DNA of 64,000 nt, taken from the NCBI RefSeq assembly GCF_030272615.1, contig NC_081407.1, positions 373,720,632 to 373,784,631 on the forward strand, written 5' to 3'. Source of the stretch: Cryptomeria japonica (lineage: Eukaryota > Streptophyta > Pinopsida > Cupressales > Cupressaceae). Under the pieces are notes generated by a model that saw only the letters and a list, made by a program, of their open reading frames with translations, ran no database searches and had not been told where the DNA came from. The first letter of the stretch is position 1; every line of letters begins with the position of its first letter. The position numbers and the translations under genes are program-made. Shown piece by piece: positions 35,493 to 48,343 of the stretch.

Positions 35493-36088
35493 TTTTATGA
35501 TGTAGGAGAGGTCACATTTTTGGATGTATAGTGACCTATATTTGTATACGATCCACACATATATATATGTATATATACATGCTTCTCTTTTGTCTCAAAT
35601 GTGTTATCTTTAATGCTTAAAACAATGTATGTTTTGCTTTGATTAAATCTAATACATCTGGTAAATGTACATGTATGTTCAGAATTTAATTTCCATGTGA
35701 TTGATTTCTCAATGCTCCATGATTAAATTGATACATGTGTGACTTAATTAAAATATTTAATCAAGTACAACATTGATGATAAGGAAGAAATATGCATTAA
35801 GTCTAAGAATCATATAACTAATGTGATTTAATTTTGAACTTAAACACAACATGATACGATTCTACTTAACACATAACGACACTGTATAATATGCTAGCAT
35901 AATGGAATGTAAATCTTTCACAATTTACATAAATGAATTCAAGACAAACCATAAAGTAAGAAGACACGCTTGTCAGGAATGAAGCAATATAGATTAAACA
36001 ACATAACATTTAATTCTATTTTGCTTTAATTAAGAGACACTAACATATTATCCAATGTTGAAGAATTGAAAAGATGAAGAACGAAGAA
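35493..36088. other. Convergent 3' spacer, element A
   Basis: An AT-rich interval between the 3' ends of the + strand PMD gene and the minus-strand polyprotein. It contains the perfect palindrome ATGTATATATACAT at 35567-35580, conserved in B and C. Poly(A) signals for both genes should lie here, but none can be proven by eye. Confidence 0.5.
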
Positions 36089-39000
36089 TTAAGCATAATA
36101 TCTACGCAAGTGCATAGCATTGATAGGTTCTTTAAGAGGCGTACCGTCTACATCCGCTATTTTGTAAGCACCTGATCCATAATCCTCAATAACGATATAT
36201 GGTCCAAGCCAATTAGGACTAAATTTTCCCTTTTCTGTAGGTAAGGCATTCACATTGTGCTGATTCTCATAGAGGACTAAGTCACCTACTGAGAAGGAAC
36301 GTTGAATGACCCTATCATTATAGCTTCATTGTAGAGTTTTGTGATACGCTTGAATATGCTCAAGAGCGTTTATACGCTGTTCATCAAGCATCTCAAGCTG
36401 TTGAAGTCATTGTTCTCTATAAGAGTCATCATCTACTATACCTTTGAGAGAAACCCTAAGTGATGGAATCTCTAATTCTAAGGGCATAATAGCGTCAGCA
36501 CCATAAACAAGATTATAAGGAGTAGTTCCCGTAGCAATTCGTACACTCGTTCGGTAGGCCCAAAGAGCATAAATTAGCTTGTTACTCCAATCCTTACCAT
36601 GCTTATTCACGGTTTTGCGAAGAATTTGTTCAATTATCTTATTGGATGATTCGGCTTGACCATTTGACTGAGGATAGTATGGTGTAGAAAATTGATGTTT
36701 GATATGATACTTCTCGAGGAATTTCTTCACGTCCTTGTTCTTAAATGATGTCCCATTATCTGAGATTATATTAGAAGGTATCCCGAATCGAGAAATGATG
36801 TTTTCTAGAAGAAATTGACAAATCACTTCAGCAGTGGTAGAGCGAAGGGGAACAACTTCTACCCACTTCGTAAAGTAATCTATTGCGGTTATAATGAAGG
36901 TGTGTCCTTGAGATGAAGGAGGAGAGATTTTACTAATAAGATCCAAACCCCATGCAGAAAAAGGCCAAGAAGCTACTTGAGATTGGAGTTCTTGGGTAGG
37001 AGCATGAATCAGATTATTGTGTTGTTGACATTGATGACATTTCTTAACAAATGAAAAGGAATCCTTCTGCATAGTTTGCCAATAGTATCCCATACGAAGC
37101 AATCTATGAACTAAAGATTTGCCCCCAAAATGCCCCCCACAGGCACCTGAATGTGCCTCTTCAAGAGCAACAGGGATTTCCGACTTGTTAAGACAACGAA
37201 GGAGAAGACCATCATAACCCCTTCGGTAAAGGACATTAGAAAGAATGATATACCTAGCAGACAGCTTGCGGATTCTATCCCTAGTGTTTCTATTAGCGGA
37301 ATCAGGAAAGGTACCATCGGTCAAATATCTTACGATATGCGAGTACCATTCATCTGAGTCTATAAAATCACAACATGTTACCAAGCTAGAATCGTCTACA
37401 ATAGCTGGAGAAATAAGGTTGTGAATAACAAATTTAAGATCAACCATAGGGTCCTCTAAAGATACTAGAGAAGCCACACATGCCATTGCGTCTACATGTC
37501 GATTATCTTTTCAAGGAACAGGTTCCATGGTATAAGAATCAAATTTATGTAATAAAGAGATGGCAAGATCTTTATATTGTGATAATTTGTCTTGTTTTGC
37601 TTGATATATTCCTGTTACTTGTCTTATAATCAATTGTGAATCTCCATAGATATGTATGTGTTTTATGTTCAGGGCTAAGGCTGCTTTTATTCTTGCTATA
37701 AGAGCCTCATACTCAGCAATGTTATTGGTACACAGGAAATTTAGACGATAGGATAAGGGAATGGGTTTCTTTGTAGGAGAGATCAGAACAACACCTGCCC
37801 CCGATCCCATACGACACTTAGAGCCATCAAAGTATAACTCCCAAGTTTCATCTTTCTCTATAGAAAGAATGAAGTCATCAGGAAAGGACTCAGAGTTAGG
37901 GAAGGAGAAAGGTGAAGGGGCCTCAACTAAGTGATCGGTCAACGCTTGTCCTTTAATTGCTCTTTGTGAAACAAATTTAAGGTCAAATTCAGTTAACATC
38001 ATAACCCACTTAGCTAGACATCCTGATAAATCAGTTTTAGAGAAAAGATGCTTCAAAGGATCAAACTTTACCATGACATGGACTTCTGAATTTAAAAGAT
38101 AATGTCTCAATTTCTGAGTCGCAAATACCAAGGCCAAGCATTGTCTTTCTATCGCAGAATATCGGGTCTCATAATCGAGTAAGGTACGACTTATGTAATA
38201 AACCGGACATTCCTTACCATCTTTATCATGTTGTGCCAACAATGCTGCAAGAGCATGAGAGGAAGCAGCTGTATACAGAAGGAAAGGTTTAGAAGGTTCG
38301 GCAGGTTGAAGAATAGGAGGACTAGCCAAATACACTTTCAAATCTTCAAATGCTTGCTGACAATCCTTATTCCATTGAAAAGTGATATCCTTTTTAAGAA
38401 GTTGAGTAAAAGGAAAGGTACGATCCGCAAGCTGAGACACAAACCTACGAATAGCTTGAATCTTTCCTTGTAAGCTTTTAAGTTGAGACACATTTCTAGG
38501 AGGTGGCATGTTGACAATAGCGTCTATTTTCTTAGTATCCACCTCAATCCCACGATGCGAAACTATGAACCCTAATAGTTTTCCACTATCCACACCAAAA
38601 ACACATTTGCGGGGATTCAAGTGCATGTGATATTTATGAATTCTTTCAAAGATTTGACGAAGGGTTTTAACATGATCCATGCGAAGAAAGGATTTGGCCA
38701 AAATATCATCAACATAATCCTCTAAAATCTTATGCATATAATCATGAAAGATAAGGGTCATCGCTCGTTGATAAGTTGCACCGGCATTTTTAAGTCCAAA
38801 AGGCATCATTATCCAACAAAACGTACCCCAAGGAGTGGTGAAAGCAGTTTTGAATTGATCTTGAGGGTTAATAAAAATTTGATTGTAGCCTGAAAAACCA
38901 TCCATGAAGGATAACAAGGCATGTCCTGTCGTAGAATCAACTATCATGTCAATGTTTGGAAGAGGGAAATCATCTTTTAAAGAAGCCTTATTTAGATCCT

Positions 39001-41635
39001 GAAAGTCAGTACACATTCTTATTTTGTTGTCTGGTTTAGCCACAGCAACAATATTTGAAATCCATGGGGAATAGTCAATAGGGCGGATAAATCCAGCCTC
39101 CAATAATTTTTCAATCTCAGCCTTAACAAGCAGAGCCACCTTAGGATTCATTTTTTGAATCTTTTGTTTCACGGGCTTAGCATCAGGAACTAAGACAATA
39201 TTATGAGTAACGATCTTAGGATCTATACCAAGCATGTCAGAATATGCCCAAGCAAAGATCTTAGGGAATTCATGTAATAGTTCTTCATATTGTTTCTGTT
39301 CCTCTTCATCCAAACATTTCCCAATTTTAATGACTTTCTCTTTATTGCAAGGATCCATCTTAACATCAGTGGTGTCACTTATGAGAAGATTACTTTGTTA
39401 AGGAGTATCCTTTAACTGAGGGAATTCTTTCACAATCTTGTCATTATCAATCTCTTTTCCAAAATAGGCTTCAGTGTTCAAACAATAAGGGAGTCCCCTA
39501 TTGTGATGATAACGAGGAAGAGTGTCATAGGCTCCCAAGAACTTAGCTAAAGCATCGTCGGTAGGGAAGACATCCAAAGCACAGGCACACGAAGGATCCC
39601 CATCAATATACTCAGGATGTTGTATTGATAGAGATGTAGAGATAGCATTAACACTAATGCATGGTCTTTTAGAAGTTTTAGTACGTTTGCAGGGATTAAA
39701 GCCAAGTCCAAAGGCATAATTGTGAAAATTAGTCTCTAGAGGAACTCTTATCCCTTGTTCATGAGCACCACAACCTTTTCCATGATACCCATGCTTAGAA
39801 AAAATGCGAAAACCATGACCATAACGATCAGCCATTTCAGGAAGAGAAGGTGGTTTTTCATAAGACAAAGAATCAAACTCTTCATAATTAGAGATGTGAG
39901 GAGAAGAAGTTTGAGAGGCAGCCACAAAATTATTACTCATAGATTCAGGTAAGGTTGATTGATTTTTAGTTTCTTCTTTCTTTTCAACTTTAATTTCTCT
40001 AGAAGGAACCTTATATTCACCCACAAAGGTAGGATTAAAATCAAGGGATCCCCAATCGTCGTCTTTGAGGATCTTCCCAGGATCAAAATCCTTCTTATGT
40101 GTAGTTTCAAGTCGAGAAGAATCTTCTCCAAGAGCTCCAGACTCATCCAAATAATTTTGATCATCGGAGAGCGAGGATTCACCGATAGGTATCTTATTTA
40201 ACGATTCATCACTAGATGAGGACGGCTTAGAAGAACCCCCCTTAGAAGTGGATGTTTGCAAACAAGCTTGAAAATTAGTATCACCTATCAAGGTATATGT
40301 TTTATTGTTATAAATAAATTTAACTTGTCTATGCAATGTAGAGGGGACAGCTTGCATACTATGAATCCAAGGTCTCCCCAGTAGCAAGTTGTATGTTAGA
40401 TTTCCCGACATAACATGGATAGGTGTAGGCAAAGTAACAGGCCCCACTGTGATGGGTAAGGTGATAGTACCTAATGAAGTTTTAGCCACATTATCAAAGC
40501 CTCAAATAGGACGAGAGTCCGGTTCAATTAAGGATGTATCCACATTCATCTTATGCAAAAGATTAATGCTACACACATTAAGACCAGAGCCATTATCTAC
40601 TAGTGTTCACCTTATAGCAGTGTCTTTCATGATAACCACAATCATCAAGGGATCATATTGATGTTGGATTTCACTAGTAGGCAACTCATCTTGGGTAAAC
40701 ACAATTTGAGCTTTAGGATTCATCATAGAGTTAACCAAAGATGCTATATTACTAGATGTATTCGGTGGAGGAACATTCAAATCTTTCAAGGCATCTTGTA
40801 ACATTCCATGATGAGCGGAAGAAGTTTGAATCAAATCCCAAAGGGATATCTTAGCAGGGGTAGCTTTAAGTTGTTCTATGAGATCATATTCCTTACTAAG
40901 AACTTGTGAAATACGGGGAGCTTGTGGAAGCACCGGTTGAGGATTCGGAAGGGAAACTGGGATAATAGGAGGAGGACTAGGTTGCCTATTATTTCTGGTA
41001 TGATAAGTATGGGCAACCGCATGATAACTCTCTCTAGTTATTTGCTTGGCATAATTATAAGGACTTATAGGTTTTCTTCCTTGCACAGTGATGATTGGTT
41101 TATTCGGAGTACGAAAGGAATCATGATCATACCCTCCTTGGATAGTAAGGAGAGGTGTCTTAGGAACTTGAAAGGTGGGAGAAGGATAAGCTCCTTGGAC
41201 TTCAAAGAGAGGCTTTTTATGCTCATTCAAGTTTATCATGTTAACTAATTTAGAAGTTGTGTTTTTGTCTAAAGATTTCGATAAAGCCACAAAGTCATCA
41301 AGAGCATCATCCAACAAAGCAAGATCATATCTATTGAAAGGTTTATCTTTTGATTCAAAAGGAGACATCTCCTCATAGAGGGGATTGTTGAAAACAACCA
41401 TGTTACTAGATTTAGTGGAAGAGTTGATAGGAATGTACCCTTGAGAGGACTCATTCAACTTATCTTTCTCATCACAATGAAATGGCATAGTAACAAGGTT
41501 TATGAGTTTTTGGTAAAATGAAGGTTTGGCACCTTTAGGGTTCAAAAACTCATCTAAAGCTTCATCTAATTCATCTTGGCTATACTCATAATAATCATCG
41601 AAAGCATGAACATCTTGCAAATAAAAATCTGACAT
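36089..41635 (-). pseudogene. pol: Protease/G-patch/RT/RNase H/integrase polyprotein of element A
   Basis: One minus-strand frame from ATG 41635 (MSDFYLQDV) to TAA 36089-36091, about 1,848 codons. It has protease VDNGSGLNVC (about 40590), a G-patch (RYGHGFRIFSKHGYHGKGCG, about 39800), RT with YVDDILAKS (about 38710), a degenerate first RNase H (YTAAS), and a second RNase H with YFDGS, AEYEAL, YGDSQL and a final Asp. Integrase has an HHCC finger and the D, D, E motifs WGLDLIS, SDNGTSF and NGQAESSNK. There is no chromodomain. No capsid or zinc knuckle precedes protease, although the ORF starts only about 145 bp after the primer site. It has six stops (40607, 40502, 39398, 37511, 36407, 36326), each where B keeps Arg or Gln. 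Confidence 0.9.
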
Positions 41636-41803
41636 TTTGAAAAGATTGCACAAAACTTAAACACCCAATGCAAAGAGACACACACTTTTTTTTTCTTTTT
41701 CTTTTTAATGAAAATGAAATGAAAACACACTAAATCGAGATCTAGATCTAACAAATGCAATGCAAGAGGAAGCAATGATAGATTCACGTCGGGTTCACCA
41801 AAA
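41636..41803 (-). promoter_or_regulatory. Short leader and primer-binding site of element A
   Basis: On the minus strand TGGTGAACCCGACGTGAATC (plus 41781-41800) lies three bases inside the LTR end. It is complementary to the 3' end I expect for plant tRNA-Trp (ending GGGTTCACCA). The identification of the tRNA is from memory. Only 145 bp separate it from the polyprotein start. Confidence 0.7.
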
Positions 41804-42916
41804 TGTGTGGGGGAAAAAGCGAGACTAGGTTAATCATGCCCTAATCCTACCTTTTGACACACATTACGGAATACGAAAGAGCCTAGAGATATCGCACAAT
41901 TGGCTACTTCTTTTTGTGAAAGAGAGAGCCACGGGATATCTATTAGGATTCCTATTCCCTTGTTGAAATTGTAAAATCAAGTAATGCAAGTTCAAACCCT
42001 AATCCCAAAATGCAAGTATGAACTAATAACAAGATTGCAGAATTGAGATTAAACAATGAACAGCTATAAATACAAGGATGAAATAAGAATGCAGATGTGT
42101 ACCTGGAGTCAAAATCGGACTGAAAATGTTCGGGACGGGGGCGCGGGCGCCACTGTCTTGAAAACTGCACCGGAAACTGCTGTTCTGCACTCTGAAACAC
42201 TGTCGGGAAGCTATCTGAAAGCTGTCTGTCCGGAGGACCAGGGCGCCCAGCGCCCCTGTCTTGGCAGGACCAGGGTGCCCAGCGCCTCTGTCCTAGTCTT
42301 CTGCTCTGCAATTTGATACAGAGTGCTGTCTCGACCTTCTCTCTCCGGATCTGTATCCCGCGGCGTCGTCTGAATCCTGAAACCTGCAATGATATCTGAA
42401 AAAGGGTGTGTGGGAGGCTATATAGGGTTTTGCCTTAGTCAAACCCCTGCTTCGGTGATTTCCACCTCCACGAATAGCCAAGTTGTTTTGTAAAATGTAT
42501 TGTGTGTGCAGACCTAGTGTGTGTGCAAGGTCCAAAAATGCAAGAAAGCAAACTAGAGCAACCTAGAAAGTAAACCCTAATTGCTTGTAAATGATAACGT
42601 AAATGCTCTAAATCAAGATGCAAAGTGATCTAAAGCATGAAAAAATGATGTATTGAAGCTTATGTAAAGACATGAAAACAACATGAAATCATACCCAACC
42701 CTCAAGGGAGGAGTACAAGCCAATCTTCAGTCGGTAATCTCCTATTGTTCTTCAATGTCTTCCAAGCCCTAAGTGGATGAATGAATTTGATAGATGCTTG
42801 ATAGAAGGATGTTGTAAGATGTTGAAGTCTTCAACGATCTGCTCTTTCGCTGCATATGAAGTTCCTGAAAACAAAATTCGGATCCCTTCAAATGAAGAAA
42901 GAGAGCTCTTATGTAT
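41804..42916 (-). repeat. Right LTR of element A, first segment
   Basis: Starts TGTGTGGGGGAAAAAGCG and matches the left LTR until it is cut by element B at 42917. The last five bases TGTAT (42912-42916) are B's target duplication. The TATA box CTATATAG is at 42418-42425, and the minisatellite has two units. The LTR resumes at 55762. Confidence 0.9.
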
Positions 42917-44576
42917 TGTGTAGGGGAAAAAGCGAGACTAGGACAATGTACCCTAATCCTAACTTTTGACACACATTGCGGAATACGAAAGAGCCTAGAG
43001 ATATCGCACGGTTGGCTACTTCTTTTGGTGAAAGAGAGAGCCACGGGATATCTATTAGGATTTCTATTCCCTTGTTGAAATTGAAAGCTAAAATGATACA
43101 AGTTCAAACCCTAGCCTTGAAATGTAAGTATGAACTAGTAACAAGTTTGCAGAATTGAGATTAAACAATAGACAGCTGTAAATGTAAGGATAAAATAAGA
43201 ATGCAAATATGTACCCGGAGTCGAAATTGGACTGAAAATGTTCGGGACGGGGGCGCAGGCACCACTGTCCTGAAAGCTGCACCGGAAACCACTGTTTTGC
43301 ACCTTGAAACACTGTCTAGAAACTGTCGGAGAGCTGTCTGTCCGGAGGACCAGGGCGCCCAGCGCCTCTGTCCCAGGGACCAGGGCGCCCAACACCCCTG
43401 TCCTGGTAGGACCAGGGCACCCAGCGCCCCTGTCCTAGTCTTCTGAGCTACAATTTTACACAGGGTTCTGTCTCAGTCTCCTCTTTCCGGATCTGTGTCC
43501 TGCGGCGTCGTCCGAATCCCGAAACCTGCAATAATATCTGAAAAGGGGGAAGGGCGGCTATATAGGGTTTTGCCTTAGTCAAACCCCCGCTTCGGTGATT
43601 TCCACCTCCACGAATAGCCAAGTTGTTTTGTAAAATGTATTGTGTGTGCAGACCTAGTGTGTGTGCAAGGTCCAAAATGCAAGAAAGCAAACTAGAGCAA
43701 CCTAGAAAGTAAACCCTAATTGCTTGTAAATGATAATGCAAATGCTATAAATCAAGATGCAATGTGATCTAAAGCATGAATAAATGATATATCAAAGCTT
43801 ATGTAAGGACATGAAAACAATATGAAATCATACCCAACCGTTAGGGGAGGAGTACAAGCCAATCTTCAGTCGGTAATCTCCTATTGTTCTTCAATGTCTT
43901 CCAAGCCCTAATTGGATGAATGAATGAATTTGATAGATGCTTGATAGAATGAAGTTGAGTGTTGTTGAAGTCTTCAAAGATCTGCTCTTTCGCTGCATAT
44001 CCAGTTCCTGGAAACAAAAATCCGATCCCTTCCAATGAGGAAAGAGAGCTTTTATGTATGAAACCCTAGGTCGTAAATTCGTATTTTGGCTGACCTAGAG
44101 ATTGAATATCTTGCCAATTTCTTGGGGTTAAACTTTATTTTATGATTGAATCGTGCTCCCAAAATTTCGGGAAAAATGTCCGGGACCATGTTGCACGGGC
44201 GCCATGGTCCCGACAACTTTTCACCAAATTTTCAGGGCCGTCGGATATGATGATTTTAGAGAGAATCCCGAAGTTACAGGTGATTTCGAGATGTTTAGAC
44301 CCTGAAACCAAGCCCCCAAGTTCGAAATAGGACTTAATTAGGGTTTTTGATTAAATGATGTATTGGAGGAATAAAATGCGAAGGGCACGCTTTAGTGAAA
44401 GGGCCCAACTTTATGATGTAGAGAATGATGAAATAGGGACCTTAGACCTAATTAATTTGATTAATTAAGTGCTTAAGGAGAAATACAATGCAGAATGCAA
44501 AATGCACTAAGGCGGGTGCTAAACTAGGTGTGAAATTGTACCACCCTAGCGAGTGCGTACAATTTACGACGCTACA
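42917..44576 (-). repeat. 3' LTR of element B
   Basis: 1,660 bp, TGTGTAGGGG to GACGCTACA. The TATA box CTATATAG is at 43558-43565, with a three-unit minisatellite from 43347. An inverted repeat GGGACCATG/CATGGTCCC is at 44182-44211. Confidence 0.95.
44182..44211. repeat. LTR inverted repeat sharing the PMD-intron motif
   Basis: A perfect 9-bp stem GGGACCATG (44182-44190) and CATGGTCCC (44203-44211) with a 12-base loop. The right arm lies in GGCGCCATGGTCCC, the core of the intron-1 minisatellite of the PMD genes. The same structure is at 55367-55396 in the other B LTR. Confidence 0.7.
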
Positions 44577-45159
44577 TTTAGCCCCCACTTTAGCGGTCAT
44601 ATGAGTACTACGTGCATATGCAAGCTAAAGTACAGAAAAGTAAACATCATTTGAAAAAAGGATATATCCATAAGTCGTCGGACGAAGCCCCCAGCGGTAT
44701 CTGCAGTACACAGTTAAGAACCGCACCCTACAAAACAAACGTTAGATCACAAAATCACCTAATGCTTACTAGGGAAAGTGATGAAATATGTGAGTAGCTA
44801 TATGCCCCCCCCTGTTTCGACTTGCTTATTTAGGGAGGTGAAACAGGGTAGCATGTTTACTTGCAACAAATTGTGTAATAGAGTGTTGATGAGGGGTGTT
44901 CACTAAATAGGCTTCATCAGAGAACTTTTTGGAACATCCCGAGAGTAGGAGAAGGAAAATACAATTCCAACGCGACAAACGGCTCAAAAATCGCATCTCC
45001 CAAACCCAAGTTATGATAAAATGAATGATAGGGGAAAAATTAGGGTTTTGAGAAGTAAGAATAGACAAACGAGAGTATATACTTTGAAAGTGACACTTGT
45101 ATTCGTCACTTTGCCGATTTCAGGATACTATTCAGTGCAGTGGAGCCCACCTAGTCATC
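44577..45159 (+). promoter_or_regulatory. Polypurine tract, hairpin and PMD promoter region, element B
   Basis: The purine tract (minus strand GTGGGGGCTAAA) abuts the LTR at 44577. The hairpin CCCTGTTTC/GAAACAGGG is at 44810-44848. A TATA-like AGTATATAC at about 45075-45083 lies roughly 80 bp before the PMD start codon. Non-coding. Confidence 0.6.
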
Positions 45160-47745
45160 ATGCCTTCACGATGATCGGAGCATCCCACGAGGATCGAGAT
45201 CCTGCGCCAGGCCGTGATCGACGACGAGCCACTGGACGAGGTGAGTTGACTGAACATTTGACTTTTGATTTCTCGCATGTTTGACTTTTCCATGATTGAA
45301 TGCGGACCTTGAACGCCGACCGGGGCCCACCTAGGGCGCCCTGGTCCCTGACAGGGCGCCATGGTCCCTGATAGGGCACCATGGTCCCCAATCAGGGCCT
45401 GGCGAGGGGTTACAAGGCAAGCATTCAATGTTCAACAGTTTGCATTTGCGATTTCGATGATTGAGTACTGATTTTGGTCATGTTTTCGTTTTGCAGGGTC
45501 TCCCGTACATGAGAGAGCATACAGCGGGACACATCCTTCGCACTTTGCGAGACCAGATTCCACGGCTGACTCAGTCAGAGAGAGACACCCTATCGATAGT
45601 AGGATTGTGGTACATGATTCTTATGCCGGCCATTCGATTTCATCCTGCGATGCTGATGGCACTGATGGAGAGATGGGATCCTGACACCTGTACCTTTCAC
45701 CTTCCGGTAGGAGAGCTGACAATCACACTCAAGGATGTGTACCGTATACTGCGTCTTCCTATCAGAGGAGTGACAGTCACATATGCGACTGACCGGCTAG
45801 CAGAGGATCATCAGAGGGAGCAAATGTACTGCATAGGGAGAGTCATGCCGAGCGAGACGAGAGGTCGTATCATGGTCAGCTGGCTCTTACATCCTACAGG
45901 AGAGATACCACTTCTGAGACGCCTCATGATAGCCATCATAGCACTAGCCGTTTGCCCTAATGGGCGAGGGACACACATGCATGGGGGCCTCACATGGTGT
46001 ATCAGAGGGATGGAGAGACATAGGAGAGTTTATGCATGGGGTCAGAGTATGCTTGCACATCTCTATCACGACCTTGAGGAGTATGTATTCGGACAAGGTT
46101 GTAGTTTGATGACATGCACACTTCTGCAGGTGTGGATCTTAGAGCACTTCACATGCACCAGGCCCGTCGGCTATCCACTGAGTATAGCGAGCGAGCGACC
46201 TAGGGTGTTCGCTTATCCACTGACCAGCGAGTGGAGATTTGGGGATTTGCTGTATTGGCGAGTGACTATTGACAGACTAACATCTGAGGTGGTAGTGTGG
46301 AGACCTTACCTACTGATGCACAGATGGGATGGTATGGAGAGACAGTTAGCATGTTTACAGAGGAACCGCCTACTGCGAGGATGATATGCACACATCATAG
46401 TCCCCTTCTACTTCGACCGAGTATGGAGGCAGTTCGGACTAGAGCAGTGTGTTCCAGCCGATGTGCCCATCTATACTCGACACTCACGGGTCCTTCCCAG
46501 ACCTAGAGCAGTAGCGAGACCGACGGTGGATGATATCGAGACGACAGACTTGGAGGGATCAGATCAGGATGTAGTCACTGACTATTCTGCAGAGCCTGGA
46601 GCACAGCGTAGATATGTTTCATGGTTCATGAGATCATATCCAGGTCCTATCTTTTCACCAGATCATCCGACAGGCTATCCAGGCCCATGGAGACATGGAG
46701 ACCGAGACAAGGACGAGGGATCTAGGTCAGAGGAGTCAGATGAGGGAGAGGGTCATGAGGAGACGGGAGATCCTGATCCACCTACAGGCGATCAGCCCAG
46801 TGACGAGGAGGAGGAGGATGCAGATAGAGAGGAGGACGAGGAGGATGCAGGTGATGATGCGGATGAGGATGAGGATGATGAGGAGGATGACGAGGAGGAT
46901 GATAGAGATGATGAGGAGGAGTCGGATGCAGCTCCCCACCATTCAGGAGACGATACCATAGCTCTGGATCCACCTTTTATTCCCCAACAGGAGGAACAGG
47001 AGGCAATACGGAGACCTGTCACCAGTACCGTTCAGCCTACACCCATCGTGGATAGAGTATTCGAGCAAGGGGAGCCTAGCGGTTCCCAGTCACAGATGCT
47101 ACCATATCATGATCCCTACTGGCGCGAGGGAGATCCAGGTATAGTAGGTTTATATTGATTTGATTAATGCTTCGATGATATAGAATGGTACTAACAAAGA
47201 TCTATTCTACTGCCACAGCTAATGTGCAGGACTGGCGTTCCTTGATTCAGCAGGCAATGACAGACATCTCCATGATAGCACAGATTCCTAGTTCCTCATA
47301 GATTACCTACAGGCCTCAGGGGAACGCGGGTCGGCATGAGGATTTGTTTTTCCCATTCCGATTACAGGTAGATATATGGAGGGAGAGAGAGAGAGTCCTA
47401 TCAGAGGATCCCCGTCAGGCGCGGCAGAGAGAGGGAATCCTATCAGAGGATCTCCATCAGGCGCGGCAGAGAGAGAGAGTCCTATCAGAAGATCTCCATC
47501 AGGCGGGGCAGAGAGAGAGAGTCCTATCAGAGGACCTCCAGCAGGTGCGGCGAGATCTAGTAGCGGCCCAGACCGAGGCTACCACCTATCGTGCGATCCT
47601 CATGGATAGGGATCGTAGGAGTTCCTCTCGGAGTCACTCATGATCTGTATCGCGCTACACACCCATGGGTCCACCTCCACGGCCAGATCAGGAGGGAGCA
47701 TCCAGTCGACACTCTCCAGCCACTAGCCCTAGGGATAGGAGATGA
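45160..47745 (+). pseudogene. Three-exon plant mobile domain gene of element B
   Basis: Exon 1 is 45160-45240, exon 2 is 45497-47138, exon 3 is 47219-47745. The introns are 256 and 80 bp, GT...AG, in phases 0 and 1. This is the least damaged copy: exon 2 is open from its start to a single TGA at 46382-46384 (C and A have CGA there), then open to the exon end. Exon 3 has stops near 47299 (TAG) and 47641 (TGA). The PMD blocks are as in A, with an acidic tract at about 46730-46925. Exon 3 holds four copies of a 42-bp unit (RQRERVLSEDLHQA type), where A and C have two. Exon 1 has TGA at codon 5, shared with A and C. Confidence 0.82.
47376..47543 (+). repeat. 42-bp in-frame coiled-coil repeats, PMD exon 3 of B
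   Basis: About four copies of a 42-bp (14-residue) unit containing GAGAGAGTCCTATCAGAGGA. A and C carry two copies each (around 35216-35300 and 59160-59243). The length is a multiple of three, so the frame is kept. Confidence 0.8.
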
Positions 47746-48343
47746 TTGTATGATGTAAGAGAAAGGTCACATTTTGGATATACAGTGACCTATGTTTGTA
47801 CACGATCCGCACATATATATGTATATATACATGCTTCTCATTTTTTGTCTCAAATGTGTTATCTTTAACGCCTAAAACAATGTATATTTTGTTTTGATTA
47901 AATCTAATACATTTGGTAAATGTACATGTATGTTCAGAATTTAATTTCTATGTGATTGATTTCTCAATGCTCCATGATTAAATTGATACATGTGTGACTT
48001 AATTAAAATGTTTAATCAAGTACAACATTGATGATAAGGAAGAAATATGCATTAAGTCTAAGAATCATATAACTAATGTGATTTAATTGTGAACTTAAAC
48101 ACAACATGATACGATTCTACTTAACACATAAAAACACTGTATAATATGCTAACATTATAAAAATGTAAATCTTTTACAATTTACATAAATGAATTCAAGA
48201 CAAACTATAAAGTAAGAAGAAATGCTTGTCAGGAACGAAGCAATATAGATCAAACATCATAACATTTAATTCTATTTTGCTTTTAATTAAGAAACACTAA
48301 CATATTATCCAATGTTGAAGAAGATAGATAAGAAGTGAAGAAT
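47746..48343. other. Convergent 3' spacer, element B
   Basis: AT-rich, non-coding, between the PMD and polyprotein 3' ends. The palindrome ATGTATATATACAT is at 47819-47832. Confidence 0.5.

Noticed and set aside
41781-41800. A tRNA-Trp gene fragment
   Set aside because: Only the 3'-end complement is present, three bases from an LTR end in two elements, so it is a primer-binding site and not a tRNA gene.
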